Below are positions 21,397 through 32,678 of a stretch of DNA of 64,000 nucleotides, one piece after another. The position numbers and the translations under genes were made by a program. Source of the DNA: Anaspis maculata (lineage: Eukaryota > Arthropoda > Insecta > Coleoptera > Scraptiidae); contig OX421966.1 of assembly GCA_949128115.1 (NCBI GenBank), forward strand, positions 54,123,416 through 54,187,415. Reading direction: 5' to 3'. The notes below the pieces were generated by a model, which saw only the letters and a program-made list of their open reading frames with translations, did not search any database and was not told where the DNA came from. How positions within the stretch are numbered: position 1 is the first letter of the stretch; each line of letters opens with the position of its first letter.

Positions 21397-21643
21397 AACA
21401 GCTTCCATCATAAACAAAAATTTGATTCGATCGATGAATTCTAATTCACGGTAGTGTCATTTGCAATCGAAAATGATAAATTTACTTTCGTAATGCGTAT
21501 CGCCGACACTGTACTGCTTTTCTTGGTGTTGTGGTGCTGGTGCCGCTGGTGGCCCGACAGAAATGGTTCTCGACTTGGCTTGAATAGATTCGAGCGGATG
21601 TATTTTATTATAGGGCCGTATTGTATACTGTATGTATTGTATT
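21397..21643. other. No gene recognised
   Basis: Short complementary open frames on both strands only. Nothing is supported. Confidence 0.3.
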
Positions 21644-21855
21644 CAGGGCCGGGCCTAGTAGGCGTGCAGTGCGAGCGTGCCGGCACGCAGGCGGGTATGG
21701 CAGGCGGCAAGTCATAGGAGCGGCAATATAATCATCAAGTTGAATTTCAAAGGATTCTTTTCATGCCCGCATTTGGTGGGGCTCTTCATTGCCGGTGAAA
21801 GGTGCGGCAATTTTTCGGTAGCACGCAGGCGTGAAATGGGTCAGGCCCGGCCCTG
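21644..21855. mobile_element. Short GC-rich MITE with CAGGGCCGGGCCT ends
   Basis: CAGGGCCGGGCCT at 21644 and AGGCCCGGCCCTG ending 21855 are perfect 13-bp inverted termini of a 212-bp element. Internally CAGGCG and GGCAA-rich stretches are also loosely repeated. CAGGG ends of this kind are common in hAT-type MITEs. An exact 8-bp duplication could not be confirmed. Confidence 0.7.
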
Positions 21856-22310
21856 GGTATATTCTTCAACGGACGTTTACAATTCAAAAATAAAATCGAA
21901 TGCCGCACACCTAAATGTGGACACCACTTTCAGGTACCTATGCATCTATTTAGCAGGGGTGGATGAGTCAAGCCCAAGAGGGAAAAAAGAATTTTCGGCA
22001 ATTAAGGCTGAAACAGTTGCTCAATGTTCTAGATGTCAGCTGATTGTAGCGATGATAACTGGTTTGATAATCAAATTTTCATGTTTAGAAATTGTTTTTT
22101 GACATTATTCTTAGTTAATTTTTTGAATGGTTTGATTTCACCTCAATTAAATGTGACATTCTAAATATAAGTACGGTGGCGAGCACATAAATGGGAATAC
22201 TCATCAATTCTGTCAGTATTTCAATTTAACCTACGGCTTTATTGTGATTGGAGATAATATCGTAGGAACTCTAGAACCACGTAGTTACCTCAAATCACAT
22301 TCACGAGGTA
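21856..22310. other. No gene recognised
   Basis: An open frame overlaps the preceding MITE but shows no domain. Noncoding as far as I can see. Confidence 0.3.
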
Positions 22311-22519
22311 CAGTTGGGAGCGAAATGATTCATACGGCACCGCTAGAAAGTCGGCTGGATTTCAGAAATGTTAGCTGCTTGGATCGTTCTTGAATGCCAA
22401 TTTTGATAACGATCAATCTCTAATCAAAACTAGCATTCAAGAACAATCCAAGCAGCTAACATTTCTGAGATCCAGCCGACCTCCTACCGGTGCCGTATGA
22501 ATCATTTCGCTCCCAACTG
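22311..22519. mobile_element. Palindromic TA-flanked MITE
   Basis: CAGTTGGGAGCGAAATGATT at the left is inverted exactly at the right end, and TA flanks both ends. The arms match through CATACGGCACCG, GTCGGCTGGAT and GCTTGGATCGTTCTTGAATG, leaving a loop of about 30 bp. It is 209 bp and folds almost completely. Confidence 0.88.
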
Positions 22520-23608
22520 TACATACCTATGTAAATATACGTTGTTTCAGATTGATTGCTATCTCAGTAGGCATTGGAAGTATATGGTAAAAGTCGCTTT
22601 AGCTTTGTCTAGTTCTAAAACGTTTATTGTTTTAGTCCCAAGTCAGTGTGACATGTCAATCAAAATCAACCGCGAAGTTTCTTACTGTCGTCCAAACTGT
22701 CATGTTTCTGTCCACCTGGACAGCTTTTGGAAAGCAAATCGTAATAAGCACCTATCGACGCAAGTTTTAAGAATCTGTACGTGTTACTTATACAGTTACT
22801 GTTGTTCCTGTTACGTTATACCTACTGTTACTGTTGTGTTGTTCCTTCATTGGTTTTGATTAGGTACCTGATAATTTTCACGCCATGTGTGGGGATCCAG
22901 TTCGTTTATCTGCGAGAGAACGTGAAATACTTTGACGCTGTTACGAAGAATTCTTCAGAGATTCCAACAATGCAGCTGCCAGCATTCAGCGCATTGCTTT
23001 GATCTTAAGTAACGTACTGCACGGTCAAACGCATATTGGCAAAAAGAAGCCAAGGTTTGTCACTACTTACAACCAAAAAGTGGCCGTGGATCCCTGAGCC
23101 CAGTCGAGAAAAAAATCAGCCAGGCGCCCGTTCTCAATCAAAAGAGTAGGTACAGTACAGTCTGTTGTGCCATATCCTACCAGATTTCGTGCTTCTGTCT
23201 TCACTAAAAGGCTCAGTTGAAGTAGAACAGCGTAACTCGGCTTTAGAAGCAGATCTTCCTTGATATCTGATCCCTCTCAAGGCCATGGAGTTTGCTTTAC
23301 TGCTTCACTATCTACCTGTGTGATATGTGCACAATGTTGATTGAGACTGTGGCAAGAACGAAATCTGCTGACTCCCCAGGTGCCTTTTTTTTTAGTCCTG
23401 AGATCGGAAACAGACGGTTCGACATCAAAACTGCATGTATCTTTCTTCAAGTGCACCTTGAATGGGGTGCCGCACGTGATACTCGATAAAAAACTGAAGG
23501 AATACTCTCTGACTGAAAGGAGTGAAAGATCTGACTTATAACCTGAAAATAAATAATGAAGTTTCCATGAAATTTACATTTCTGATTTGACGTTTTTTGT
23601 AACTAATG
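22520..23608. other. No gene recognised
   Basis: Several short open frames lack recognisable motifs. A run of CTGTTACTGTTGTTCCTG-like triplets near 22795-22850 is a weak simple repeat. Nothing else is supported. Confidence 0.3.
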
Positions 23609-24122
23609 GCGTTTTCGACTGGCTAGAGCCGAGCCGGTTCCATTCAGACTGAGCATGCGCAGTTCATCAGAGCAACTTTTCGGCGTGTTCGACTGGAAGT
23701 GGCATTGCTCCCGTGCTACTTTTGCTGTGTTCGACTGGGAATATTCCTACGTCATTTGCACGGAACCAGCTCCGAATTTCAGAACTGTCTTGGTAGTCAG
23801 TTCTACTGTCAACTTGATGTATCAGTGTCGATTTTGATGCAAAATATGAGTCGTGGTAATACCAAAAGGAATGAATTTGTAGCGGTGCATTCCTTTTTAC
23901 AATTTTCTCATGAATTCCTGTTCGAATCAAGCAGTGATGGAAGGTATGAATGCTTTGAAATTAATGAGAGGGAGGGGGAAAAGAAACGGAATGAAGCCGT
24001 CTGTGATGGAGCCGAGCCGACGGGGATAGAATGGAACGAATGCCATTCGGTTCAAGAGCAGCTCGGTATCAAACAAGTTCGGAACTGGAGCAGTTCCAGA
24101 GCAGTCCCAGTCGAAAACGCCA
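23609..24122. mobile_element. Putative element with GGCGTTTTCGACTGG ends
   Basis: GGCGTTTTCGACTGG at 23609 is inverted as CCAGTCGAAAACGCC ending 24122. The motif GTTCGACTGG recurs directly at about 23690 and 23730, so the left end carries subterminal repeats. An open frame of about 155 codons (23699-24166) crosses the right end and is unlikely to be real. Confidence 0.55.
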
Positions 24123-25535
24123 TAAATCTAAAGCTGCATTTAGATTTTCATGACCTACTGGGATAGCAATATTTCTGAAACAACGTATACCTATGTATTT
24201 TATATTTTTTCATTAAAAATTGATATTTTCCAAACGACATTCTCATACTTTGTGGAGATTTTTAGATTGCCATGCTGTGCCTCTGCCAGACAGTTTTCAC
24301 CGTGCTGTAATATAACGGGGAAAATCGTACAGTAAGAAAATCTGTCACGATGTCATATTCGCATAATTATTATGTGTACCTTGGACGAACGGACCTCGTC
24401 GGCTCACCGGCACCGCAGGAAGATAAAATGAAATAATAATAAAAATTATTATTATATTATAGGTTCTTTGTGGAGAATATTAATGATGAAAATAGCTATT
24501 TATTGTATTAGATGTATGAGTGAGACTTCATGTGACGGAGAATTGGAGTTTAAGCGCCGAGCGCAGCGAGAAAAGAAACAAAAAAGTCTAATCGTGAAAA
24601 AATCATATCAAAAGTGTTCTGCCCTTCGAGTGACTCATAATAATAATAATAAGAATGATAATGAAAAAACAAGATAGTACAAACCGTTAGGGAGCGGAGC
24701 GGGAGTACGAAAAGAACACCTCTTCGAACGTTGTTTGCTAATTGATTCATACATATAGGAGTTTCACTTCTTCCGAGGGTGACTATGGTCACGCACCCAC
24801 GTTTTTTTAGAAGCTCAATAGCCCTAAAACACTGGAAAAGTTTCTAAAGGATTGCTGGGACATTTTTTGACAAACGAAAAAATTATCAACTGTTTCATAA
24901 TCATCTTGAGAGACTTAGAAAATTGAATACAGAGCCGTTTTTTGAAAAAGTTGTCAACAAAAAAGAAAAAAATTGCACATAATCGATAGAGCGCTCGATA
25001 TTGATTTTTTTAATACACTCAGTACACCCTATAAAAAAATTGAGTTTTTATCTTCATTTTTGAGGGAGAAATCCTCAAAATAACTTTGGTCTGCTGAGAA
25101 TACAGCCTGTAATCAACAAGCGTTTCAAAATATTTTCACATTCTCATCATTCATTTCTAGAAATTGCATGGTCACTGATGGAAAAACTGATGGGTAATCT
25201 TGATTCTTCTTGATGTTTTTCGTAGCCTGTGGAAATTCTGTAAGATAAAATAGTTCTGGAAAAACTGATGTAGGATGGGGGGCTCGTAAATAAGCTCTGG
25301 ACTTTTAAAAATGGTGTAAATTTCAACTTGAAAACGAGTGGTTCGATTTTATTTCTTGGTCGCAGCAAAATAGACAACTCAGAAGCATTCAACAAGGAAC
25401 TGGAAGAAAAAACGGGAATTCTAGCACCGTCCGAAGGCAAAGAACTTTGAAAAATCGAATCGAGGAAAAATGAAGGAAACCGTAGGCAACCCCAACCCAT
25501 CCCATAATATTCCTATCTAACCCTTAACACACACA
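24123..25535. other. No gene; simple repeats
   Basis: Short AAT/ATT-type repeats lie at 24431-24461 and 24639-24660. Compositional phrases such as GCCGAGCGCAGCGAG (24555) and GGAGCGGAGCGGGAG (24690) are present. No coding frame is supported. Confidence 0.35.
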
Positions 25536-26012
25536 CAGGGTGGCCCATTGAAAACGAGACGGACAGATTTTCGAGCATTTGCCCTCATTTTTTCGAAATA
25601 AGCTTGGACAGGTCAACTTTGTTTTCAAGGGGGACGTTCAACTGCTATTAATTTAGCCGTGGAGTTCCACCCCTGTAGTCAGAGTGGCAGCCCCTTCGAA
25701 AATTTGAAATGGCAATCGGGATTGAGTGATACATCATTTCAAAGCTGGTTCGATTGTCTTTATAGCGGTGTTGACAATTTTTTTTTGGATTCGATGCAAA
25801 TTTTTCAAGATACATAATGCTGATTTCAGTGTTTTTGGAGGGTTACAATTTCAGTGTTTTTGGAGGGTTACAGTCCCTTCCGATGAGGCTGACTCGAAGT
25901 TTCCGAACCCATGACGGGGCTTATGTCCGTCTAGTAAACCTGTTACAGAATACGAACAAATGTGGTCAAGTGCCCAAAAATTTGTCTGTTTCGTTTTTGT
26001 TGGGCCACCCTG
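25536..26012. mobile_element. MITE with CAGGGTGGCCCA ends
   Basis: CAGGGTGGCCCA and TGGGCCACCCTG are inverted termini, followed inside by loosely inverted GAAAACGAGACGGACAG / CTGTTTCGTTTTTG. The interior carries a tandem duplication of a 24-bp unit (TTCAGTGTTTTTGGAGGGTT, 25824-25871). It is 477 bp and noncoding. Confidence 0.75.
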
Positions 26013-27640
26013 TATATTCACGCCAGTGGAATCGCCACCGTCGTACGTCATACGGCCGTCCGTCTCAATTCGTCTTTTTATTCAAAATTAATTATTATGT
26101 AAATACCTAATTAAAATCGAAGGAGTTATCTGTTGTGTATCACTTTGAAGTGCCGCTGCCTTCAGAAAATTGTCCTTCAAAGGCGATACAACTGCTTATT
26201 ACAGCTCGCATCACTCGATTTGTAAATAAAATTAAATCCCAATAAATAAATGCCGAGCTGCCACAGCTCCGTCGGCTCGTGCGAATCTAGTTCACGGGTA
26301 AACCATACCTCTACCACTCTCCTCTCTCGAAACTTTTTTTTCAAAACCATCACCATATTTGGCCAAATGGGGAAAATGCCATCGGAGCAGGCTGGTTGCC
26401 ACCGTTGTTGGAAAAGAAACCTCGATGCCTCTCGATTTTTAATATCGCTCGTAAAAATGACTCATTAAATTTGCACACATGTTCGGAAAAAATAGCGTAA
26501 TTCGGCGAGTCTTTACCTAAAAGAAGATAAGAAAAAGCAAAAGCGAATGAGTCATGCAGCTTTGTTGGACATGTGTTGTACAAAACTGATTTTATATTAT
26601 ACGGCTTCGACCTCGTAACGCATATCGCAAGTACTCTCCAATGGTATAAGCAATAAGCGCAATTTTCTTTGCTTTGCCGATCTATGCTGGATGGCGAATG
26701 TTATGGAAAAATTGCATGGAGTTTGTTCAGTTGCGAAATTCCTTTATGGAAACGCCGACTCTCTGCTAAGTATCTGTCGAAAAATGCCCCACGCTAAGCA
26801 AAAACTGCAAATTGTTTGCACACCATGCAGGAACGGAGAACATCTGGCGGCCTGAATTCTTAGCGCCCTTTTTCAATTTTCACCTAACCTCTTTGACATT
26901 TTCTCCACCACGTGGCATTCACAGCCGACTCACAATGTGCGTGCAGATCAAAAATCCAGAGAGCTATCTCTGACCTTTATAGCATTATGTCAATGGATGT
27001 CAACGTCCCAATTATTTCATCAAAAAGCACAAACGCCGGTTTCGATAAGTATAATTTATTTTTCAATTAGAATTCGTTAATAACAATTTTCAATTAGTGT
27101 GATAGCGTTTATAGCATTTTTGTTACGTTAAACTTTTTGATAAACTTTTGTGTTCATAACTTAAAAATTCTTGTGAGTCATATGAATAATAACGACGTTT
27201 TCCTTTTTAGCTGAGAGTACACAACAATGGTTTTGGATAACTACGAGGCGATACCAGCCACCTACGTTTTGTGCTGTTATGTGCTCCAAATAAAAATTAT
27301 TGTTATTACTTAATCTACGAACGATGCGCATATGGAACTTATCAAAATCTTCATGACTAAAGCATTCTTTTAGTGTTATACCTACTGCGGCTATAAGGAA
27401 ATGGCTGTTGCAATACCGCTGAGTAAGCAATCTGAGTTGGTAACTCACAAAATTCTTCAAATTGTTTAATTTTGTTCGGTAGTTTTTTAAATTATTTTCA
27501 GATCTCAAGGTATAAAATAATCGTGTTACCAGCAGATCCACAATAGGTACAGCCAAAATAATCAATACAACAGTTAGGTACAACACCTTGAAAGAATTTT
27601 CTGAAAGGTGTGGAAAAAAATTAAGAAGAAATTCTGTATA
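26013..27640. other. No gene recognised
   Basis: A minus-strand 141-codon open frame (27161-27586) begins with a hydrophobic stretch, LTVVLIILAVPIVDLLVT, that could be a membrane segment or chance in AT-rich DNA. There is no splice or family support. Nothing else was recognised. Confidence 0.3.
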
Positions 27641-28655
27641 CAGGGTGGAATTCTTACCTGGAATAAATTCCGTTGCTCACTTATGCAATCTATCCCTGTG
27701 GAAATTCCTGAAACTAGTTGATTTTTGTTTCGAACTGCGCACATTTTAACGATCATGATTTTGACATATCTCCACCCTTAACACCCCAGCCACCCTTAAC
27801 TTTTTTTTTCAAATGCAAAGGTACATCGAGTGACACATTGTTGGAAAGGGCTTCTTGAGAGAAATACAAATCAGTTTTCATTTTTCCAATATTTTGAAGG
27901 GCAAAATAAATTAAACAATTGAACGTAGGTACATTCCAGACAATATCTAACCTTTTTTTAACTTAAAAGATGCTCAACAGTATGTCAAGTGATACATCAT
28001 TGAAAAGATCTTTTAATGAGGAACACGATGCAACTTTTTTCAGTAAGTATTTCTGAAGATAAAAAAAATCAAAAATCAAAACGAAAATTTCAGGCTAACA
28101 AGAAATATTCCGGCATAAATGTGGCAAAATGTGAGAAATAGATTTTACCACCACTTAGTTTTTTGCCAAGAAAGGAATGGGGACCACTTTGAACACCTTT
28201 TGTGAAAGAAAAAAAAATCGCGTTTTGATTTTTCAATTTCTTTTATCATCAGAAATACCTGAAAAAGAAAAATTGCATCGTGTTCCTCTTCAAAAGACCT
28301 TCTCAATGATGTATCACTTCGCATATTGTTGACCAGCTTTTGGTTGAAAAAAAGTCAATCTGGAATGTACGTTTTAATCTTTTAATTTTTTTGTTTCTTG
28401 AAATATTGAAAAAATAAAAACCGATTTGTATTCTTCTCAAAAAGCCCTTTCCAACGATGTTTCACTCGGTGCACCTTTCCATTGAAAAAAAAGTTAAGGG
28501 TGGCTGGGGTTTTAGGGGTGGAGATATGTCAAAACCATTATCGTTAGAATATGCGCGCCTCAAAACAAAAATCGACCTGTTTCAGAAATTTCCACAGGAG
28601 TACATTGTTACGGAGCAACGGAATTTATTCCAATTAAGAATTCCGTCCTGTTGTA
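27641..28655. mobile_element. 1-kb palindromic element, CAGGGTGGAATTC end
   Basis: TATACAGGGTGGAATTCTTA on the left is mirrored by TAAGAATTCCGTCCTGTTGTATA on the right. Inverted matching continues through GGAATAAATTCCGTTGCTC, AAAACCGATTTGTATT-type and ATGCAATTTTTC phrases toward a centre near 28130. Both arms are diverged. An open frame inside (28457-28756) is a by-product. Confidence 0.75.
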
Positions 28656-29001
28656 TATTTCTAATTTGTAAAAACTGTCTAGAAATGTTCTCAAAAAAAA
28701 TTCAAACATCGGGACTCCAAAAAAAAAAAAAATTGAATATACCATCACGGGCATGAAGCTCATTAGCGACTTTTTCATAGTGAATCACTGATGAACAGGT
28801 AAAGTACACACAGTGAAAATGCCCTCACGCGAATGAGTCTCAAGGGGGCATTTTCCCAGTGCAGATTCTGATAGGGAGCGCACAGCCGAATGAACATTAT
28901 AAGCTAATACCCTTGACAGACTAGAAAGCCTGATGATCATCAAGCGTAAATTACTAAATTACGATATGAATTACTAGTGTGTCACGTCGTCATTTACTCA
29001 T
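28656..29001. other. No recognised feature
   Basis: AT-rich sequence between two foldbacks; nothing supportable was seen. Confidence 0.3.
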
Positions 29002-29512
29002 GGGGTTTCTGATGCGACTAAAAAAGTTGTTGACGAGAATCGGTTTTATTTTACTTTTTTCGTAAAGTAGAAGCTCTTAAAAAAAATGTACGGGCATTGC
29101 TATCAAATTTTGAAAAATTTCAGAAAATTTTGAAAAATTTTCATTTTGATTTCTGAAAATTCAGAAACTAGATAGCATCAACAATGCATCTTTCCTCAAG
29201 GAAGTTGTATGCCTAATTTGAACTTTTTATTTAAAAAAAAGGTACCAAAAATGATTTCTTGTAGACACGAAAAAGTGAATTAGTAGCATTTTGGGTACCT
29301 TTTTTCAAAATAAAAAGTTCAAATTTGGCATGCGACTTCCTTAAAGGAAGATGCATTGTCGATGCTATCTGGTTTTTGAATTTTCAAAAATCAAAATCAA
29401 ATATTTTCAAAATTTTTTGGAAATTTTCAAAATTTGTCAAGTTTCTACTTGACGAAAAAATAAAATAAAACCGATTCCCGTCTACAACTTTTTTAGTCGC
29501 ATCAGAAACCCC
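29002..29512. mobile_element. Palindromic element, GGGGTTTCTGATGCGAC ends
   Basis: GGGGTTTCTGATGCGACTAA at 29002 is inverted exactly at the end (29512). The arms match through CCGATT, GCATCTTCC and a run containing AAGTTCAAATTTGGCATGC. The centre lies near 29257. A single arm is also found at 48341-48595. Confidence 0.82.
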
Positions 29513-29847
29513 TTAATGATCATTTAGAACGTCATTTAGGACCTTATTGATCATTAATTAGGAGTAACCTCGGGAGTAAACATAATCGCCGAATAATTGC
29601 CGGTGGTCGTGCATCATCGCCGTGATTTTTGAATACCATTGACCAGCGTTCCTGCAATGAATCGCGATATCTGTCATCAAGTCTGTCATTTCTGGACAGA
29701 CTTCTGGAGGAACTTGATCTTGTGTCTTGCCTCTTGCAACAACATTTCTTGTACCAAATTATAAGATAATGCCCGTAGCACCGTATACCGCGAGGTATAC
29801 CGTATAAGCACGTACGAAAAATCAAAAACTCCCCGTTTTACATGAAG
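29513..29847. other. No gene; short inverted motifs
   Basis: ATGATCATT / AATGATCAAT-like and ACGTCATT motifs just right of the foldback (29515-29560) may be residues of an older insertion site. No coding frame is supported. Confidence 0.3.
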
Positions 29848-30029
29848 GCCGCTCTATGAAATTACGCAACGCAACCGCAACGCAGAGCGCAACTTTTCTG
29901 ACTGGCTCGCAAGTCGCAAGCCTTTCGCGTCGTTGCGATGGCTTTGCGAATACCTTGCGAGCCAATCAGAAACGTTGCGCTCTGCGTTGCGGTTGCGTTG
30001 CGATTGCTGCGAATTTTCATAGAGCGGGC
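29848..30029. mobile_element. Palindromic MITE, second copy of the 582-734 family
   Basis: It runs from GGCCGCTCTATGAAA to TTTCATAGAGCGGGC, with the inner arms CGCAACGCAGAGCGCAAC and the core TTGGCTCGCAAGT. The duplicated GCAACCGCAACGCAGAGC stretch makes it longer (182 bp) than the first copy (153 bp). Confidence 0.8.
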
Positions 30030-30837
30030 ATAAGAAATGACCACCTATTCGCGGAATTGGATGATACGAACATTGCAAACGTGCAGCACGATATCGATTG
30101 GCGGCACTTAATTTCTGAACAAAGTCGAATTTATTGATGAGGGGATAGGTTTCCGTAACTATGCGTAAGACAGGGAGGTATATAATGCTCGTAGCGTGCA
30201 CGTAGGTTTGAGCACATAAGAAGAATGAAAAATCTTCTCGCCTGTTCGCGAAAGTTCGATGATACGAACATTGCGAACTTATAGCTGGATATCGGTTGGT
30301 GGCACTCTATTTTTGGCAAAGCCGGATTTATATGCGATATTCAAAGGCACGACATGCGCTGTAGGCTCGCAAAGCTAGGGGATGGAACTCATGCGTCTGC
30401 GCGAGCTAGGAAAAGTCAAAACCTGCAGATTTTCAGCCATCGATTTAACAAAGAGAAATAGATGACAAGAAACTCCTGATTTACATGCTAGATTATGCGG
30501 AATGATGTTGTCCATGTGCATTGCTGTCGAAAAAATGGATTCCGCGCGTATAGTGCTCCGAAAAGAACGAAAAAGCCGTTTTCAGTGTATAACTGGTTGC
30601 CTAGAAGGTGATGTTTTTTGGGAACACACATGAAATGAAACTGTAATGTTTTTTTCGTACGGTTTTTGCAGCCAGGCACTCAACAAACTGCCTGTCATTT
30701 TTGAAAAAAAAAACAGAAAACACAAAACCTCTGATATATTATACATATTATAACCCGATAAAATTTTAGTTACCATTTGTTTACATGCAGTTTCATGCCA
30801 TTGACAGACAGGACGGCAACCGTAATGGTAGCCTTAC
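30030..30837. other. No gene recognised; local repeat
   Basis: A phrase including TTCGCG.AA.TT.GATGATACGAACATTGC.AAC occurs twice, near 30049 and near 30246. Each is followed by a GATATCG.TTGG.GGCAC stretch, implying a 200-bp-spaced duplication. Coding was not supported. Confidence 0.35.
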
Positions 30838-30973
30838 ATTGAGCATCAAATGCTGCAGCTTTTTTTGCTGCCGAGCTCTCATTGGTCAAATGTTGGTCAC
30901 TGACAGCAATAACAGGCGTCAGTTCCAATCAGAACTCTGCTGCAAAGAAAGCTGCAGCATTTGATGCTCAATA
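30838..30973. mobile_element. Short palindromic MITE
   Basis: ATTGAGCATCAAATGCTGCA on the left is inverted at the right end (TGCAGCATTTGATGCTCAAT). The interior matches 2340-2430 closely (CTGCCGAGCTCTCATTGGTCA and GACAGGCGTCAGTT phrases). Length about 136 bp. Confidence 0.85.
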
Positions 30974-31918
30974 TTACAAGACAAGTAGATATTCAGTATT
31001 TATCATGAGAATTCGTCATCTTTTGATGTGTTTTTAATAACAGCACCACAGAGCCGGAATTTTCTGTTTTAAAATAACTATCCGCTCATTGATTATCTAA
31101 TTCATTGTTTATGTTCATTTGTATATTTCTCAAATTAATTAGAATTATTACACACTTTGAATCAGGATGGGTTAGAAGTATGGATATACGGCAATAAATA
31201 CCGTTTGCAACGTTCTCCGAATTTCCGGAAGTTGCGTTACAGTTTTTACATGAACTGTTTTAACCGCATCTCGCGCGACCCACACGTTATCAGTATACCC
31301 AGCAGACCGCAAGACTATGATGCGAAGGTTTAACTGTTAATCCTTGTGTTGTGTTATTCTTCATTCTTTGACTAGATCATTGAATATTGTAACGTTTTAT
31401 ATAAAAAAAATCGATGATGTCACCCCACAATTTCCTAACGAACGGATGGAAATTTACCCACTTTTCTTGCTTAAAAACAAATGGTGGGAATCTGTTCGCA
31501 GGATGAAAAGTTAGAAATTTGCAATTTTTCCAAAGAGAAAACTTCGAAGCCGTTGGTCCGATTCTATACCCAAAATAAAGAGTTCGTGGAGTTTCGCAAT
31601 TGAAAATTGGCCTGCACGAATTGCAATCTATAGTTACTCCCGATATCAGTTGGAATTTTTCGAAAAAAGTTTATCCCCGAGCCAGAAAGAACGTCTGAGT
31701 AGAGTCCTGTACCAAACGCGAGTAATCTGGTCAAAGCCCGGCCCGGTGAGGGCCATCTCGGGTATAATAGCCAGGGAAAAAAATTAAAATCCATAGCGTC
31801 AGACTGGGAAAGCTGAAAAGCTCCCAAAAGTCGTATTGTAACCAAGGCGTTTGTTGTCAGACCGAGACAGTTACCAAGTCGGCGCATCCACCATTTGGGC
31901 TGTAAATCCGTCGTTTAA
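30974..31918. other. No gene recognised
   Basis: AT-rich with one short minus-strand open frame (31564-31887) lacking family features. I see nothing supportable. Confidence 0.3.
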
Positions 31919-32250
31919 GGACGGAGTCATATTGGTGAAATAAGCGATGCGAAATCAATCCGTGTGGGTTTATTCCTTGACGGATTCTTACCATTTTGGT
32001 CTCTTTCGAAAGCTACAAGAATGTAGCTTTGGTTTGAGCCCATTGGCATTTCCGAAATCCAAAATAAAAATTTAAATTTTGACATTTGAAAAAATTATTT
32101 TTGGATTTTGGAAATGCCAATGGGCTCAAACCAAAGTACATCCTTGTAGCTTCCGAAAGAGACCAAAATGGTGAAATTCCGTCAAGGAATTAACCCAGAC
32201 GGATTGATTTCGCAACGCTTATTTCACCAATATGACTCCAGACTCCGTCC
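31919..32250. mobile_element. TTAA-flanked palindromic MITE
   Basis: GGACGGAGTCATATTGGTGA and its inverse (TCACCAATATGACTCC, then CTCCGTCC) form the ends, with TTAA directly outside both (31915-31918 and 32251-32254). The arms run inward through TTTTGGTCTCTTTC and AATGCCAATGGGCTCAAACC. TTAA duplication is the piggyBac signature; palindromic extension of the repeat cannot be excluded. 332 bp. Confidence 0.82.
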
Positions 32251-32367
32251 TTAACCGCGACCTAGATCTGGAATGAAAAAGTGCAGATGCACAAGTAGCA
32301 GACTTTAACGAGTGGCAAGCGAGGAACCCTCACGAATGGCGGTGTTGGTGAGGTGGGATGGTGGAAT

Positions 32368-32605
32368 AGGGGCGGCGGAAGTGTATAATTATTGGGGGGG
32401 GGGGCCACAAGTGAGAGGAAAAGGAGTGCGACGAAGCGAGAAGCGCCGCAGCCGAAAAATTTTTCCTGAAAAAGGGCGTGATGATCTTTTTTGACATGAA
32501 GAAAAATTCTTTATCGAGAAAATTGCAGGGGCCAGGCCCCCCCAAGACTAAGATTGGGGGGGGCCATGACCCCCCTTGCCCCCCCCCCTGGTTCCGCCGC
32601 CCCTG
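32368..32605. mobile_element. hAT-like MITE with poly-G tracts
   Basis: AGGGGCGGCGGAA and TTCCGCCGCCCCT are inverted ends. Flanking 8-mers GGTGGAAT (32360-32367) and GGTGGAAA (32606-32613) match at 7 of 8 positions. Inside are unusual G runs (11 G near 32395, 9 G near 32556) and C runs (9-10 C near 32579). These are capable of G-quadruplex formation. Confidence 0.72.
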
Positions 32606-32678
32606 GGTGGAAACCAGAGTTGTTTTTGCTTTTGCAAACTATCTATTTGGATTTGGTATTAGTGGGAGCACTAGGTGA

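Noticed and set aside
27161..27586. Minus-strand 141-codon frame with a hydrophobic N-terminus, as a membrane protein gene
   Set aside because: AT-rich DNA readily encodes hydrophobic stretches by chance; there are no splice sites, homologous motifs or composition shift to support it.
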